Below, in pieces: positions 43,053 to 51,154 of a stretch of 64,000 nt of DNA. This DNA is from JAMXLO01 sp037201625 (GTDB taxonomy: Bacteria; Pseudomonadota; Alphaproteobacteria; Acetobacterales; Acetobacteraceae), in NCBI GenBank assembly GCA_037201625.1, contig JBBCGR010000003.1, positions 558,001-622,000 on the forward strand, read 5' to 3'. Position 1 is the first letter of the stretch, and every line of letters starts with the position of its first letter. The notes under the pieces were generated by a model. The model was not told where the DNA came from, did not search any database, and was given only the letters and a program-made list of their open reading frames with translations. A program made the position numbers and the translations under genes.

Positions 43053-44083
43053 GTGGACGTGGCGAAACGGTCGCGCCAGGAAGGCTGCGCGTCCGGCCCG
43101 GGCAACGCCGTCGCCTCATGGACGCCGCGTGCGATCGCGCGTGCCACGACCAGCGCCGCCAGATGGCCGAGCGCCGTGAGGCCCGCCGCATCGGGCATCC
43201 GGCGCGCGCCAGTCGCGGCGGCAAAGATGGTGTCCCCATCGAGCGGCGCGTGCGCCGGCAGAACCGCGCGCGCGAGACCGTCATGCGCCATCAACGCCAT
43301 GCGCATCGCCTGCGGCTTGGTCAGCGCCGCGTCCGTGACGACGAGGCCGATGGTGGTGCCGGTGGTGCGTCGGCGCTTCAGCCGCAGCGAAGTGTCAAAT
43401 GATTGCGGCCAGCCGCGGCCGCCGAATTCCGCACCGCGTTCGAACGGTGCGGCCCAGAAGTGCGGGCCGTCGCCGATCGTCACCGAACCCAGCGCATTCA
43501 CTGCCATGATGGCGGCGACCGTATGGCCGTCCTCGGTGACGGCGCTCGCGGATCCGAGACCGCCCTTCACCGTGGCGGTGGTGGCGCCGGTCCCTGCGCC
43601 GACGCTGCCGAGACCGAAATCGGCTGCCGCAGCATCGGCGGCCGCATAGCCCATGTCACGATAGGGCGAGAACCGGCCCCATGCCTTGTTCCCGGCATTG
43701 TTCAGGTCGAACAGGATGGCCTGCGGCACGATCGGCACACGGACGGTGCCTATCGCGAAGCCGCGGTCGTGCTCGCGCAGCCAGGCCTGCACGCCGCCGG
43801 CCGCATCCAGACCGAAGGCGGAGCCGCCGGACAGCACGATCGCGTCCACCGCCTGAACCGTGTTGTGAGGTGCCAGCAGATCGGTGTCGCGGCCGCCGGG
43901 CGCGCCGCCCAGGACCGCGACCGACGCGACTGCCGGCGGGTCGAACAGGATCGCCGTCACGCCTGATCCCAGGTGCAGATCCTGGGCGTGGCCAACCGTG
44001 ATGCCGGGAATGTCAGTCAGCAGATTGCGCGGCGGGGGATCGTTCACGCCGATGAGAATGGAGCACCGAGCCATTGCGATCAA
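43049..44083 (-). CDS. P1 family peptidase (DmpA/BapA-like, S58)
   Basis: 344 residues. Family motifs: LTDIPGITVGHAQD, VLSGGSAFGLDAAGGVQ, AGTGATTATVKGGLGSASAV and IMAVNALGSVTIGD. The N-terminal nucleophile family self-cleaves before a Ser/Thr, here probably at Gly-Ser in GGLGSAS or the nearby conserved site, to give two chains. Members are aminopeptidases acting on D-amino-acid or beta-peptides. An ATG three codons in (44074) is an alternative start. Confidence 0.88.
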   Translation of the reverse strand: MIAMARCSILIGVNDPPPRNLLTDIPGITVGHAQDLHLGSGVTAILFDPPAVASVAVLGGAPGGRDTDLLAPHNTVQAVDAIVLSGGSAFGLDAAGGVQAWLREHDRGFAIGTVRVPIVPQAILFDLNNAGNKAWGRFSPYRDMGYAAADAAAADFGLGSVGAGTGATTATVKGGLGSASAVTEDGHTVAAIMAVNALGSVTIGDGPHFWAAPFERGAEFGGRGWPQSFDTSLRLKRRRTTGTTIGLVVTDAALTKPQAMRMALMAHDGLARAVLPAHAPLDGDTIFAAATGARRMPDAAGLTALGHLAALVVARAIARGVHEATALPGPDAQPSWRDRFATST

Positions 44084-44207
44084 ACGCCCGTGGCTCTCTG
44101 CACCGCGATGCCCTCCGGCGCTTCAAGGTCGTGTCATTCGTCTTGTAACCACGCGCTTTCCGCCTCAGGTGCGATAGCGGCGACACTTTCAGCACCGGGA
44201 GAAGAAT

Positions 44208-44699
44208 ATGGCTCAGGATTTTCATGATCAATTGATCCAGTTCCTGCCGAAGATGCGTGTCTGGGCCTTGGCTCTTACCCGCAACCGCGCAGCAGCCGAG
44301 GACCTGACGCAGGACGTCGCTACCAAGGCGCTGGTCGCGAAGGACTGTTTCACCCCGGGCACGAATTTCTCGGCCTGGGTGCATCGCATCATGGTCAATC
44401 ACTTCATCAGCAGCGTGCGCAGCAAGCGCGAATACACCGATGTGGATACGGTGCCGGAAGTGCCCGTGCCGGCGGCGCACGAGGACCGCACGGCGCTGCG
44501 GGAGCTTGGCTGGGCGATGGACCGGCTGCCGCGCGACCAGCGCGAGGCGCTGTCGATGATCGTGCTGCAGGAACAGTCCTATGAGGATGCGGCCCAGGTG
44601 ACCGGCTGCGCGATCGGCACGCTCAAGAGCCGGGTGCATCGCGCACGCCTGCAGCTTCGCACCTTCCTCACCGGCGAGCAGACGGCAGGCGCGGCGTAA
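44208..44699 (+). CDS. ECF-type RNA polymerase sigma factor (EcfG-like)
   Basis: 163 residues. Region 2: LTRNRAAAEDLTQDVATKAL, FTPGTNFSAWVHRIMVNHFI; region 4: MDRLPRDQREALSMIVLQ, SYEDAAQVTGCAIGTLKSRV. The wording of region 2 and the CAIGTLKSRVHRAR helix resemble EcfG-type sigma factors of Alphaproteobacteria, which control general stress. No NepR/PhyR-like or anti-sigma gene adjoins, so it is an orphan copy. GGGAGAAGAAT precedes the ATG. Its regulon could include the ecn-csbD-DUF3309 cassette, but I found no convincing GGAAC-N16/17-GTT promoter there. Confidence 0.85.
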   Translation: MAQDFHDQLIQFLPKMRVWALALTRNRAAAEDLTQDVATKALVAKDCFTPGTNFSAWVHRIMVNHFISSVRSKREYTDVDTVPEVPVPAAHEDRTALRELGWAMDRLPRDQREALSMIVLQEQSYEDAAQVTGCAIGTLKSRVHRARLQLRTFLTGEQTAGAA

Positions 44700-44724
44700 C
44701 GGCAGGGTTCGCAGCAGCGCGGGG

Positions 44725-45033
44725 TCAACGCTCGGTCGGAGCGATGTCCCGCGTCGCAGCGACGAATGCTGCCAGGTCCGCCCTGTCCCATTTCAGATGC
44801 ATGCGCCGGGTGGACGCGGGTTGCCGCGTCAGGGACACACCCGGCCGGCGTTCCGTCACCGGACGGATCGGCCGCGGTGCGAAACCGCCGGCGCAGTTGG
44901 GACAGACATTGTTGAGGACCGTCTCCACGCAATCCGCGCAGAACGTGCACTCGTAGCTGCAGATGCGCGCGTCGGCCGCATTCGGCGGCAGGTCGCGATC
45001 GCAGTTTTCGCAGTTGGGACGAAGCTCCAGCAC
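44725..45033 (-). CDS. DUF1272 domain protein with zinc-ribbon-like cysteines
   Basis: 102 residues from GTG 45033 (RBS GGGAGG). The N-terminal ~60 residues, LELRPNCENCDRDLPPNAAD and ICSYECTFCADCVETVL, NVCPNCAGGF, carry seven or more cysteines in paired motifs, the DUF1272 pattern, suggesting zinc binding. The C-terminal ~40 residues are basic and ordinary. Function unknown. It follows the polysaccharide-deacetylase genes (gap 16 bp) in one transcription unit. Confidence 0.85.
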   Translation of the reverse strand: MLELRPNCENCDRDLPPNAADARICSYECTFCADCVETVLNNVCPNCAGGFAPRPIRPVTERRPGVSLTRQPASTRRMHLKWDRADLAAFVAATRDIAPTER

Positions 45034-45049
45034 GAAACGCCTCCCTTCC

Positions 45050-45997
45050 TCACCAAAGCTGTTGCCGCGCGACCCGGGCGACATCGTCGGTGGTCGCCCG
45101 CCAGACGGCGCCGTGGCCCAGCACGCGCGACAACGCCTCGCGCAGCCAGCGGATGCGATGCGGCTGGCCGGCGATCCAAGGATGCAGCGTCAGGTTGCAG
45201 CACGCGCCACCCTCCTCGTGCAGGAAGGCGAAGCCGGCGGCGATGCCCTCGGCCCACACCGGCGGTGTCACGCGGCGCAGCCACATGCACTCGAGGTCAT
45301 TCCATTCCGGCTGCGGCGGCAGCGCCACCAGGCGGCCATCCAGCAGGAATGGCCGGTCGTCACTCGCCCAGTCCGTCGTGTAGGCGAACCCGGCCTCGGC
45401 GAGCAGCGCCGGCGTGTGCGCCGATTCATTGAAGTCCTGGCCGCACCAGCCGAGTGGTGCGGCACCGGCCGCCGCCTGCACGGCGTCGCGGCTGGCGGCG
45501 ATGAAGTCGCGCTCCTCCCCCTCGCTCATGCGGCTGGTGATGCGCCGCGTGGCATAGGTGCCGTGGGCCATGAAGCAGGCATTGCGGCGGACCAGTTCAT
45601 CGACCAGTTCCGGATAGCGCTTCGCCGCTGCCGCTCCGAGCGCCACACTCGGCGTCACGCCGAAGCGATCGAGCGCGTCCAGCACGCGGAAGATGCCAAC
45701 GCGCGCGCCGTACTCGCGCTGGCTCCAGGTCAGCCAGTCGGGAAAGAAGTTGCCAAGCGGCGAGACGATGCGCGGATCGCTCCTGGCGTCCTTCGGCGGG
45801 TCGAGTTCCCAGTAGTCCAGCACCAGCGTCACCGTGAAGGCGATGCGCGCCCCATCCGGCCAGGCCAGGCGCGGTGCTTCGGCCAGCGTGCGATAGGCAT
45901 GGTGCGCGTGGTCCATCCCGGGCCGGCGGATCTCGCCGACCGGGGGCTGGCTGGCGGGAGGCTTGCTGGCGGGGGGCGTGGCGGCCGGCTCAGCCAT
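45050..45997 (-). CDS. Polysaccharide deacetylase-family protein
   Basis: 315 residues. The first ~30 are Pro/Ala-rich; the NodB-like barrel then shows WPDGARIAFTVTLVLDYWEL, EYGARVGIFRVLDAL, FMAHGTYATRRITSRMSEGE and TTDWASDDRPFLLDG, plus NLTLHPWIAGQPHRIRWL. The layout matches PuuE-like deacetylases/allantoinases acting on small amides or sugars. Its start overlaps the end of the next-upstream deacetylase gene by eight bases. Confidence 0.85.
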   Translation of the reverse strand: MAEPAATPPASKPPASQPPVGEIRRPGMDHAHHAYRTLAEAPRLAWPDGARIAFTVTLVLDYWELDPPKDARSDPRIVSPLGNFFPDWLTWSQREYGARVGIFRVLDALDRFGVTPSVALGAAAAKRYPELVDELVRRNACFMAHGTYATRRITSRMSEGEERDFIAASRDAVQAAAGAAPLGWCGQDFNESAHTPALLAEAGFAYTTDWASDDRPFLLDGRLVALPPQPEWNDLECMWLRRVTPPVWAEGIAAGFAFLHEEGGACCNLTLHPWIAGQPHRIRWLREALSRVLGHGAVWRATTDDVARVARQQLW

Positions 45998-46901
45998 TGG
46001 CCGCCTCCCGCGCCGCCAGGTGAGCTTCGACCTGCGCCAGGTGGTGGGTGTTGAACCAGTCGGTGATCGCGCCGGCTGTCGTCATCCACACGCCGGGATG
46101 TGACAGCACGTATTCCATCGCCGTGCGGAAGGCGCGGATGCGGTGCGGCTGGCCCACCCAGAACGGATGCAGCGCGATGCACATCACGCGGCCCTGCTCG
46201 GCGCCCTCCTCGTAGAGCGTGTCGAAATGGTCGCGGATCTGGCGGGCGAAGTCGTCCACCTCCTGGCCGCGACGGTGCAGGATCACGTCGTTGATCTCCA
46301 CCGAGTATGGCATCGAGATCAGCCGGCCGCTCTTCACCTTCAGCGGGAATGGCTGGTCGTCGTGGTACAGATCGGCCGTGTAGTCGTAGCCGCACTCGGC
46401 CGCGAGATCGAAGGTGTTCAGCGTGTTGGTGATCGCCGGGCTGAACCAGCCGCGCAGCCGGCGCCCGGTGAGGCGGAGGTGGATGTCGAGGCTCTCCTGC
46501 ATCGCCGCGCGCTCCTCCTGCGGCGAGGCGTCCCAGTGGTATCGCGTGTTGTAGATGCCGTGCGACATGTACTCCCAGCCGCGCTGTTCCATGGCGCCGA
46601 GGATCTCGGGGAAATGCTCGAGCACCGCCATGTTGAGGCTGACGGTGCAGCGGATGCCGAGCGCGTCGGTGACGTCGAACAGCCGCCACAGCCCGACGCG
46701 GTTGCCGTAGTCGCGCTGGCTGTAGCCAAGGACGTCCGGGTGCGGCGAGCGCGGCCAGGGGTCGCGGGTGCGGACGAATTTCGGCAGGTATTCGTAATGC
46801 TCGATGTTCGGCACGACCCAGACCGCGACGCGCGCACCGTTAGGCCACCGCAACGGCGGCCGATGCAGGATCGGGGAATAGGGCACCAGCTCGGGTTCCA
46901 T
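45990..46901 (-). CDS. Polysaccharide deacetylase-family protein (PuuE/chitin-deacetylase-like)
   Basis: 303 residues from ATG 46901 with AAAGGAGG upstream. NodB-fold motifs: WPNGARVAVWVVPNIEHYEY, DYGNRVGLWRLFDV, EYMSHGIYNTRYHWDAS, GWFSPAITNTLNTFDL, DYTADLYHDDQPFPLK and CIALHPFWVGQPHRI. It is a diverged paralogue of the next gene; tandem copies suggest a heteromer or two related substrates. Which amide they hydrolyse is unknown. Confidence 0.86.
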   Translation of the reverse strand: MEPELVPYSPILHRPPLRWPNGARVAVWVVPNIEHYEYLPKFVRTRDPWPRSPHPDVLGYSQRDYGNRVGLWRLFDVTDALGIRCTVSLNMAVLEHFPEILGAMEQRGWEYMSHGIYNTRYHWDASPQEERAAMQESLDIHLRLTGRRLRGWFSPAITNTLNTFDLAAECGYDYTADLYHDDQPFPLKVKSGRLISMPYSVEINDVILHRRGQEVDDFARQIRDHFDTLYEEGAEQGRVMCIALHPFWVGQPHRIRAFRTAMEYVLSHPGVWMTTAGAITDWFNTHHLAQVEAHLAAREAANG

Positions 46902-46955
46902 GGGCGCAGCCTCCTTTGGCGCGAGCCTAGGCTTGGCCGCGCCGCGCGGTCCACC

Positions 46956-47038
46956 CTGATGCGGGGTTTTGCGCCGTGTGGCGGGGGACTTGTCGCTCTG
47001 ACGCGGGGCCTGGCGCCCTGGCGCGGGACTTGCAGCGG
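46956..47038. repeat. Imperfect 42-bp tandem repeat upstream of cynS
   Basis: Copy 1 (46956-46997) and copy 2 (46998-47038) align as CTGAYGCGGGGYYTKGCGCC followed by NTGGCGNGGGACTTG. They fill most of the gap between the divergent deacetylase and cyanase genes. The frame stays open through both copies on both strands, but no gene is evident. Confidence 0.65.
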
Positions 47039-47070
47039 CGCCCGGGCAATCGCGAGCGGAGGGGATCCCA

Positions 47071-47520
47071 ATGAACGACGCGAAGACGGCACTCGGCCTG
47101 AAGATCCTGGCGAGCAAGCAGAAGCTCGGGCTGACCTGGACCGAGATCGCCGACCGGCTCGGCTACTCGCCGACCTGGGTCTGCGCCGCGTGCCTCGGCC
47201 AGATGTCGATGACCCCCGAGACGGCGGCCGAAGCCGGCAGCCTGTTCGGCCTGGGGGAGGAGGAGGTGGCGCTGCTGCAGGCGATTCCCTATCGCGGCTC
47301 ACTGCCTGGCGCGGTGCCCACCGATCCGCTGATCTACCGGTTCTATGAGCTGGTGATGGTCTACGGCACCACCTGGAAGGAGCTGATCCAGGAGGAGTTC
47401 GGCGACGGGATCATGAGCGCGATCGACTTCGACATGAGCCTGGAGCGCCAGCCCGACCAGAAGGGCGATCGCGTGCGCATCACCATGTCGGGCAAGTTCC
47501 TGGCGTACAAGCGATACTGA
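47071..47520 (+). CDS. cynS: Cyanate hydratase (cyanase)
   Basis: 149 residues, close to the 156 of E. coli CynS. N-terminal helical DNA-binding-like domain (LTWTEIADRLGYSPTWVCAA); C-terminal catalytic segment with Arg90, Glu93 and Ser116 (YRFYELVMVYG, DGIMSAIDFDMS), matching R96/E99/S122 of E. coli. It converts cyanate plus bicarbonate to ammonia and CO2 as a decamer. No carbonic anhydrase or CynR-like regulator adjoins it. Confidence 0.97.
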   Translation: MNDAKTALGLKILASKQKLGLTWTEIADRLGYSPTWVCAACLGQMSMTPETAAEAGSLFGLGEEEVALLQAIPYRGSLPGAVPTDPLIYRFYELVMVYGTTWKELIQEEFGDGIMSAIDFDMSLERQPDQKGDRVRITMSGKFLAYKRY

Positions 47521-47540
47521 CGGCACGCTGCCGCCGGTCG

Positions 47541-48296
47541 TCACGGGCCGGTCCCGGCGAAGCTCTGCACCAGGCTGCCGGACACCAGCCGCCAGCCGTC
47601 GACCAGCACGAAGAAGATCAGCTTGAACGGCAGCGACACCACGCTGGGCGGCAGCATCATCATGCCCAGACTCATCAGCACGCTGGCGACCACCATGTCG
47701 ATGACCATGAACGGCAGGAACAGCAGGAATCCCATCTCGAACGCCCGCCGCAACTCCCCCACCAGGAAGGCCGGCACGAGCGCCCGCCATGGCGTATCGT
47801 CCGCGGCAGCCGGTGCCGGGAGATGGGCGAGGTCGAGGAAGAGCTGCAGGTCCGCCGGCCGCAGGTTGGCCGTCATGAAGCGGTGGAACGGCTCGATCGC
47901 AAGCCGCAGGCCCTCCAGCTCGCCCACGCGCCCTTCGGTCATCGGCAGCAGGCCGGCGGTCCAGGCCTCGTTCAGGACCGGCTGCATGACGAAGAACGTC
48001 AGGAACAGTGCGAGCCCGATCAGCACCATGTTGGGTGGCGTGCCCTGAGCGGACAGCGCGCTGCGCAGCAGCGACAGCACGATGACGATGCGGGTGAAGG
48101 CGGTGATCATCACCAGCAGCGAGGGCGCCAGCGACAGCACGGTGACCAGCGCGGTGAGCTGCACGAGGCGGCCGGTCGCGCCGGCCTGGCTCGCCGCGCC
48201 CAGGTCGATGCTCAGCGACTGCGCGTATGCCAGCGCGGGGAACAGGCAGAAGGGGAACAGGCAGAATACGGCTGCCAGGATGCGCAGGGGGATCAT
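47541..48296 (-). CDS. fliP: Flagellar export apparatus protein FliP
   Basis: 251 residues. Signal-like hydrophobic N-terminus, then TAFTRIVIVLSLLRSALSAQ, PPNMVLIGLALFLTFFVM, FLPFMVIDMVVASVLMSLGM and MMLPPSVVSLPFKLIFFVLVD, shown as PPSVVSLPFKLIFFVLVDGW. FliP forms the pentameric core of the type III export gate with FliQ and FliR. It overlaps fliO by four bases. The tail includes VDGWRLVSGSL. Confidence 0.97.
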   Translation of the reverse strand: MIPLRILAAVFCLFPFCLFPALAYAQSLSIDLGAASQAGATGRLVQLTALVTVLSLAPSLLVMITAFTRIVIVLSLLRSALSAQGTPPNMVLIGLALFLTFFVMQPVLNEAWTAGLLPMTEGRVGELEGLRLAIEPFHRFMTANLRPADLQLFLDLAHLPAPAAADDTPWRALVPAFLVGELRRAFEMGFLLFLPFMVIDMVVASVLMSLGMMMLPPSVVSLPFKLIFFVLVDGWRLVSGSLVQSFAGTGP

Positions 48297-48565
48297 CGCG
48301 GCGGTGGCTCGCCGTCGAGCCAGCCCACGACGATGTCCTGGGCACCGCCCGTCAGCAGCAGCACGCGCCGGCCCTCGCAGCGGACCAGATGCAGGCGCCG
48401 CCGCGCATCGAGCGCCAGCACGTCCTGCACCGCCAGCGTGCCGCCGCCGGCCGGCCTGCGGGCCATGCCGCCGAACCGTGCGATGCGGCCCGCGAGCCAG
48501 ATCAGCACCAGGACCGCGCCGAGTGCGACGGCGGCGGTCAGGATCGAACTTATTTCAATGACCAT
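48293..48565 (-). CDS. fliO: Flagellar biosynthetic protein FliO
   Basis: 90 residues: N-terminal membrane helix (ILTAAVALGAVLVLIWLAGR) and a short cytoplasmic domain with VQDVLALDARRRLHLVRC and VLLLTGGAQDIVVGWL, typical of FliO. It helps FliP assemble. It overlaps fliP (ATGA). Confidence 0.88.
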   Translation of the reverse strand: MVIEISSILTAAVALGAVLVLIWLAGRIARFGGMARRPAGGGTLAVQDVLALDARRRLHLVRCEGRRVLLLTGGAQDIVVGWLDGEPPPR

Positions 48566-48601
48566 GGCGCGGCCTTTTTGCCGGGCGGTCGCAGGATGCG
48601 G

Positions 48602-48877
48602 TCAGCCGGACGGTGCGGCGCGCGCGGCCAGGGCCCGCGACAGCCCGTCGATCGAGCCGACCAGCGCGATCAGGCGCGGGCGCATGCCGCGACCTTCGTC
48701 GGGCGGCAGGTCGAGCGACTTGGCGCACAGCAGCCCCACCTGCTGATCGAGTCCGGTCAGGTCGACGTCGCGTCCGCAGGAGGCGAGCGCGCTGGCAACC
48801 GCCACCGTTCGTTTCAACTCATCCGCGAGTGCGTGTACCGCCGCCGCCGGGGCATCGAGGGAATTGGTCTCTGACAT
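48602..48877 (-). CDS. Unrecognised 91-residue protein at the head of the fliO-fliP operon
   Basis: 91 residues, helical, Leu/Ala-rich with no membrane segment or signal peptide; MSETNSLDAPAAAVHALADE and GRDVDLTGLDQQVGLLCAKS are its clearest parts. The ending SIDGLSRALAARAAPSG is amphipathic. I do not recognise a family. It is co-directional with fliO (36 bp downstream) and divergent from flgB, so a flagellar chaperone or assembly role (FliT/FlgN-like in size and helicity) is possible but only inferred. Confidence 0.7.
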   Translation of the reverse strand: MSETNSLDAPAAAVHALADELKRTVAVASALASCGRDVDLTGLDQQVGLLCAKSLDLPPDEGRGMRPRLIALVGSIDGLSRALAARAAPSG

Positions 48878-48900
48878 CGTTCCATTGAAGCACGCGGCGA

Positions 48901-48949
48901 TTACCGAACCCTTTACTGCGAGGGTCTTGCCGCATTAACCGGGTGTTCA
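48901..48949. promoter_or_regulatory. Two degenerate CtrA-like boxes in the divergent flagellar promoter region
   Basis: TTAC-N7-TTTA at 48901-48915 and TTAA-N7-TTCA at 48935-48949 resemble the CtrA consensus TTAA-N7-TTAA with two and one mismatches. They sit in the 96-bp gap between flgB and the fliO operon, where CtrA control is known in other Alphaproteobacteria. No experimental support. Confidence 0.35.
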
Positions 48950-48973
48950 GCCGGCTGGCGCAGATTGGCCCGG

Positions 48974-49372
48974 ATGGATCAGAAGCGCATTGACCTGTTC
49001 GATCTGGCGGAGCGGCGGCTGGCATGGGCCGACCGGAGGCAGGCTGTCCTCGCCCAGAACATCGCCAACGTGAACACGCCGGCCTTCAAGCCGCACGACC
49101 TGCGGCCCTTCGAATCCCTGCTGCAAGGTGCACATCCCGTCGCGCCGCTCCGCACGCAGCCGCGTCACCTGGCCGGAACTCTCGCGGTCGCCGTGCCGAA
49201 TGAAGTGGTCGATCGTGCGCACGCGCAATCACCTGATGGAAACGCCGTCACGCTCGACGAACAGCTAGTCAAGATCTCGGAGACCGAGAATACCCACAGG
49301 CTGGCAACCGCGATCTATCGCAAATACCTCGGCATGTTCAGCATGGCACTTGGCCGTGCTGGTGCCGGTTAG
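48974..49372 (+). CDS. flgB: Flagellar basal-body rod protein FlgB
   Basis: 132 residues from ATG 48974; an in-frame TTG at 48965 is less likely. The N-terminal rod motif LAQNIANVNTPAFKPHDL and C-terminal YRKYLGMFSMALG mark FlgB, a proximal rod subunit exported through the apparatus encoded around it. First gene of a six-gene operon. Confidence 0.95.
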   Translation: MDQKRIDLFDLAERRLAWADRRQAVLAQNIANVNTPAFKPHDLRPFESLLQGAHPVAPLRTQPRHLAGTLAVAVPNEVVDRAHAQSPDGNAVTLDEQLVKISETENTHRLATAIYRKYLGMFSMALGRAGAG

Positions 49373-49380
49373 GAGGTGAC

Positions 49381-49788
49381 ATGGACCTCGACAGGGCCCT
49401 CGGCATCGCGGCGCGCGGCATGGAGGCACAGACCACGCGGCTCCGTGTCATCGCCGAGAATCTGGCCAACCAGGACACGACGGGATCCGCGCCCGGCGCC
49501 GATCCGTACCGGCGCAAGACCATCACGTTCGAGAACCGGCTCGATCGCCAGCTCGGCACCGCCGCCGTGCGGATCAAGGAACTCGGCCACGACAAGAGCG
49601 AATTCCCGCAGCGCTACGACCCGGCCAATCCGGCGGCCGATGCGGCGGGGTACGTCAAACTGCCGAACATCAACAGCCTGGTCGAGGTGATGGACATGCG
49701 TGAGGCCGAACGGTCCTACAGCGCCAATCTTGCGGTCATGCAGTCCTCTCGCGGCATGCTGACCCGCACCATCGACATGCTGAAATGA
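49381..49788 (+). CDS. flgC: Flagellar basal-body rod protein FlgC
   Basis: 135 residues: ALGIAARGMEAQTTRLRVIA, ENLANQDTTG at the N-terminus, and VEVMDMREAERSYSANLAVM with the C-terminal MLTRTIDMLK. Proximal rod subunit. Starts eight bases after flgB and overlaps fliE by four bases. Confidence 0.96.
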   Translation: MDLDRALGIAARGMEAQTTRLRVIAENLANQDTTGSAPGADPYRRKTITFENRLDRQLGTAAVRIKELGHDKSEFPQRYDPANPAADAAGYVKLPNINSLVEVMDMREAERSYSANLAVMQSSRGMLTRTIDMLK

Positions 49789-50096
49789 CCACCGCGATCC
49801 CCACCATCGTCGTCACGCCATCGGCTGCCGCCGATGCCTACGGCCGCGTCGACCGTGGCGAGCCGGGCGGCGCCTCCACCGGCGATTTCAGCGCCACGCT
49901 GCAGCGCGCGCTGCAGGGAACGGTGGAACAGTTCCACGCCGCCGATACCCAGGCGATGCAGGCGCTGGCCGGCGGCGGCAATCTCACCGACGTCGTCACC
50001 GCGCTGGCCCGCGCCGAACTCACGCTGCAGACCGCGACGACGGTGCGCGACCGCGTGGTGCAGGCCTACCAGGACATCATGAAGATGCCGATCTGA
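49785..50096 (+). CDS. fliE: Flagellar hook-basal body protein FliE
   Basis: 103 residues. The C-terminal half, AGGGNLTDVVTALARAELTL and VRDRVVQAYQDIMKMPI, is the FliE signature; the N-terminal half is Ala/Gly-rich. FliE joins the MS ring to the rod. ATG overlaps the flgC stop. Confidence 0.95.
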   Translation: MTTAIPTIVVTPSAAADAYGRVDRGEPGGASTGDFSATLQRALQGTVEQFHAADTQAMQALAGGGNLTDVVTALARAELTLQTATTVRDRVVQAYQDIMKMPI

Positions 50097-50100
50097 CACC

Positions 50101-50373
50101 ATGAGCGACACCGACGTCGCCCTGCTGCTGCGCGATGGCATGCTGGTCATGCTGAAGCTGGGCGGGCCGCCGCTGCTGGTCGCGCTCGCCGTCGGGCTGG
50201 TCATCGCACTGCTGCAGGCGGTCACCCAGATCAACGAGGCGACCCTCTCCTTCGTGCCCAAGGTCCTCGCACTGTGCGCAGCCCTGGTGCTGCTGGGCCC
50301 GTTCATGCTGGCGACGCTGACGGGTTACACCCACACGCTGTTCGACCGACTGATCGTGATAGGCGGCTCGTGA
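50101..50373 (+). CDS. fliQ: Flagellar export apparatus protein FliQ
   Basis: 90 residues with two membrane helices. LGGPPLLVALAVGLVIALLQ then AVTQINEATLSFVPKVLAL is diagnostic of FliQ. Part of the export gate. The stop overlaps the fliR start (GTGA). Confidence 0.96.
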   Translation: MSDTDVALLLRDGMLVMLKLGGPPLLVALAVGLVIALLQAVTQINEATLSFVPKVLALCAALVLLGPFMLATLTGYTHTLFDRLIVIGGS

Positions 50374-51149
50374 ATCCTGCCGATGCGGAACTGATCGCCG
50401 CACTGCCGACATTGGCATTCGGCCTGATCCTGGTGATGGCGCGCGTGGGCGGCGCGGTGGCGCTGCTGCCGGGCCTGGGCGAACCAGAGCCGCCGGTGCT
50501 GCTGCGCGTCGGTCTGACTCTTGGGATCACCGCACTCGTGCTCCCGGGCGTCGCGGCCCTGATTCCGCCGGTGCCCGAAGCCGGGCTGCTGGCGGCGCTG
50601 ATGGTCGCGGCCGAAGTCCTGACCGGTCTCTGGCTCGGCTGGCTGGCGCGGCTTCTGGTGCTTGCGCTGCCGGTCGCCGGCCAGTTCATCGGCTATATGA
50701 TGGGCATCGCCAACGTCCTGCAGCCCGACCCGATCCTGGGCGGCCAGGCGACGCCCATCGCGCGCGCGTTCGCCGTGGCCGCGCCGCTGATCATCCTGGT
50801 GACCGGCCTCTATGGACTGCCGCTGGCGGCGCTGGCTGGCAGCTACGCCCTGGTTCCCGCAGGCACCCTGCTGCCGGCGGCGGACACGGTTGAAACGGCG
50901 GTCCATGCCGTATCCACATCCTTCGCGCTCGCGGTCCGCCTCGCCTCTCCGTTCATGCTCGTGGCGATCGTCTGGAACGTCGCGATCGGCCTGCTGGCGC
51001 GTCTCGTGCCGCGCCTTCAGGTGTATTTCGTGGCGATGCCCGGCCAGATCCTGGGCGGCATGGTCCTGCTGGCGGTACTCTCGAGCGCGCTGGTCGGCGC
51101 CTGGCTGCTGGGCCTCCGCGAGGGGTTCGGCAGTCTGCCGGGCCTGTAG
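50370..51149 (+). CDS. fliR: Flagellar export apparatus protein FliR
   Basis: 259 residues from GTG 50370, coupled to fliQ. Hydrophobic with six helices; LILVMARVGGAVALLPGLGE, GQFIGYMMGIANVLQPDPIL and FVAMPGQILGGMVLLAVL match FliR. It completes the FliPQR gate. Confidence 0.95.
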   Translation: MNPADAELIAALPTLAFGLILVMARVGGAVALLPGLGEPEPPVLLRVGLTLGITALVLPGVAALIPPVPEAGLLAALMVAAEVLTGLWLGWLARLLVLALPVAGQFIGYMMGIANVLQPDPILGGQATPIARAFAVAAPLIILVTGLYGLPLAALAGSYALVPAGTLLPAADTVETAVHAVSTSFALAVRLASPFMLVAIVWNVAIGLLARLVPRLQVYFVAMPGQILGGMVLLAVLSSALVGAWLLGLREGFGSLPGL

Positions 51150-51154
51150 CCGCC

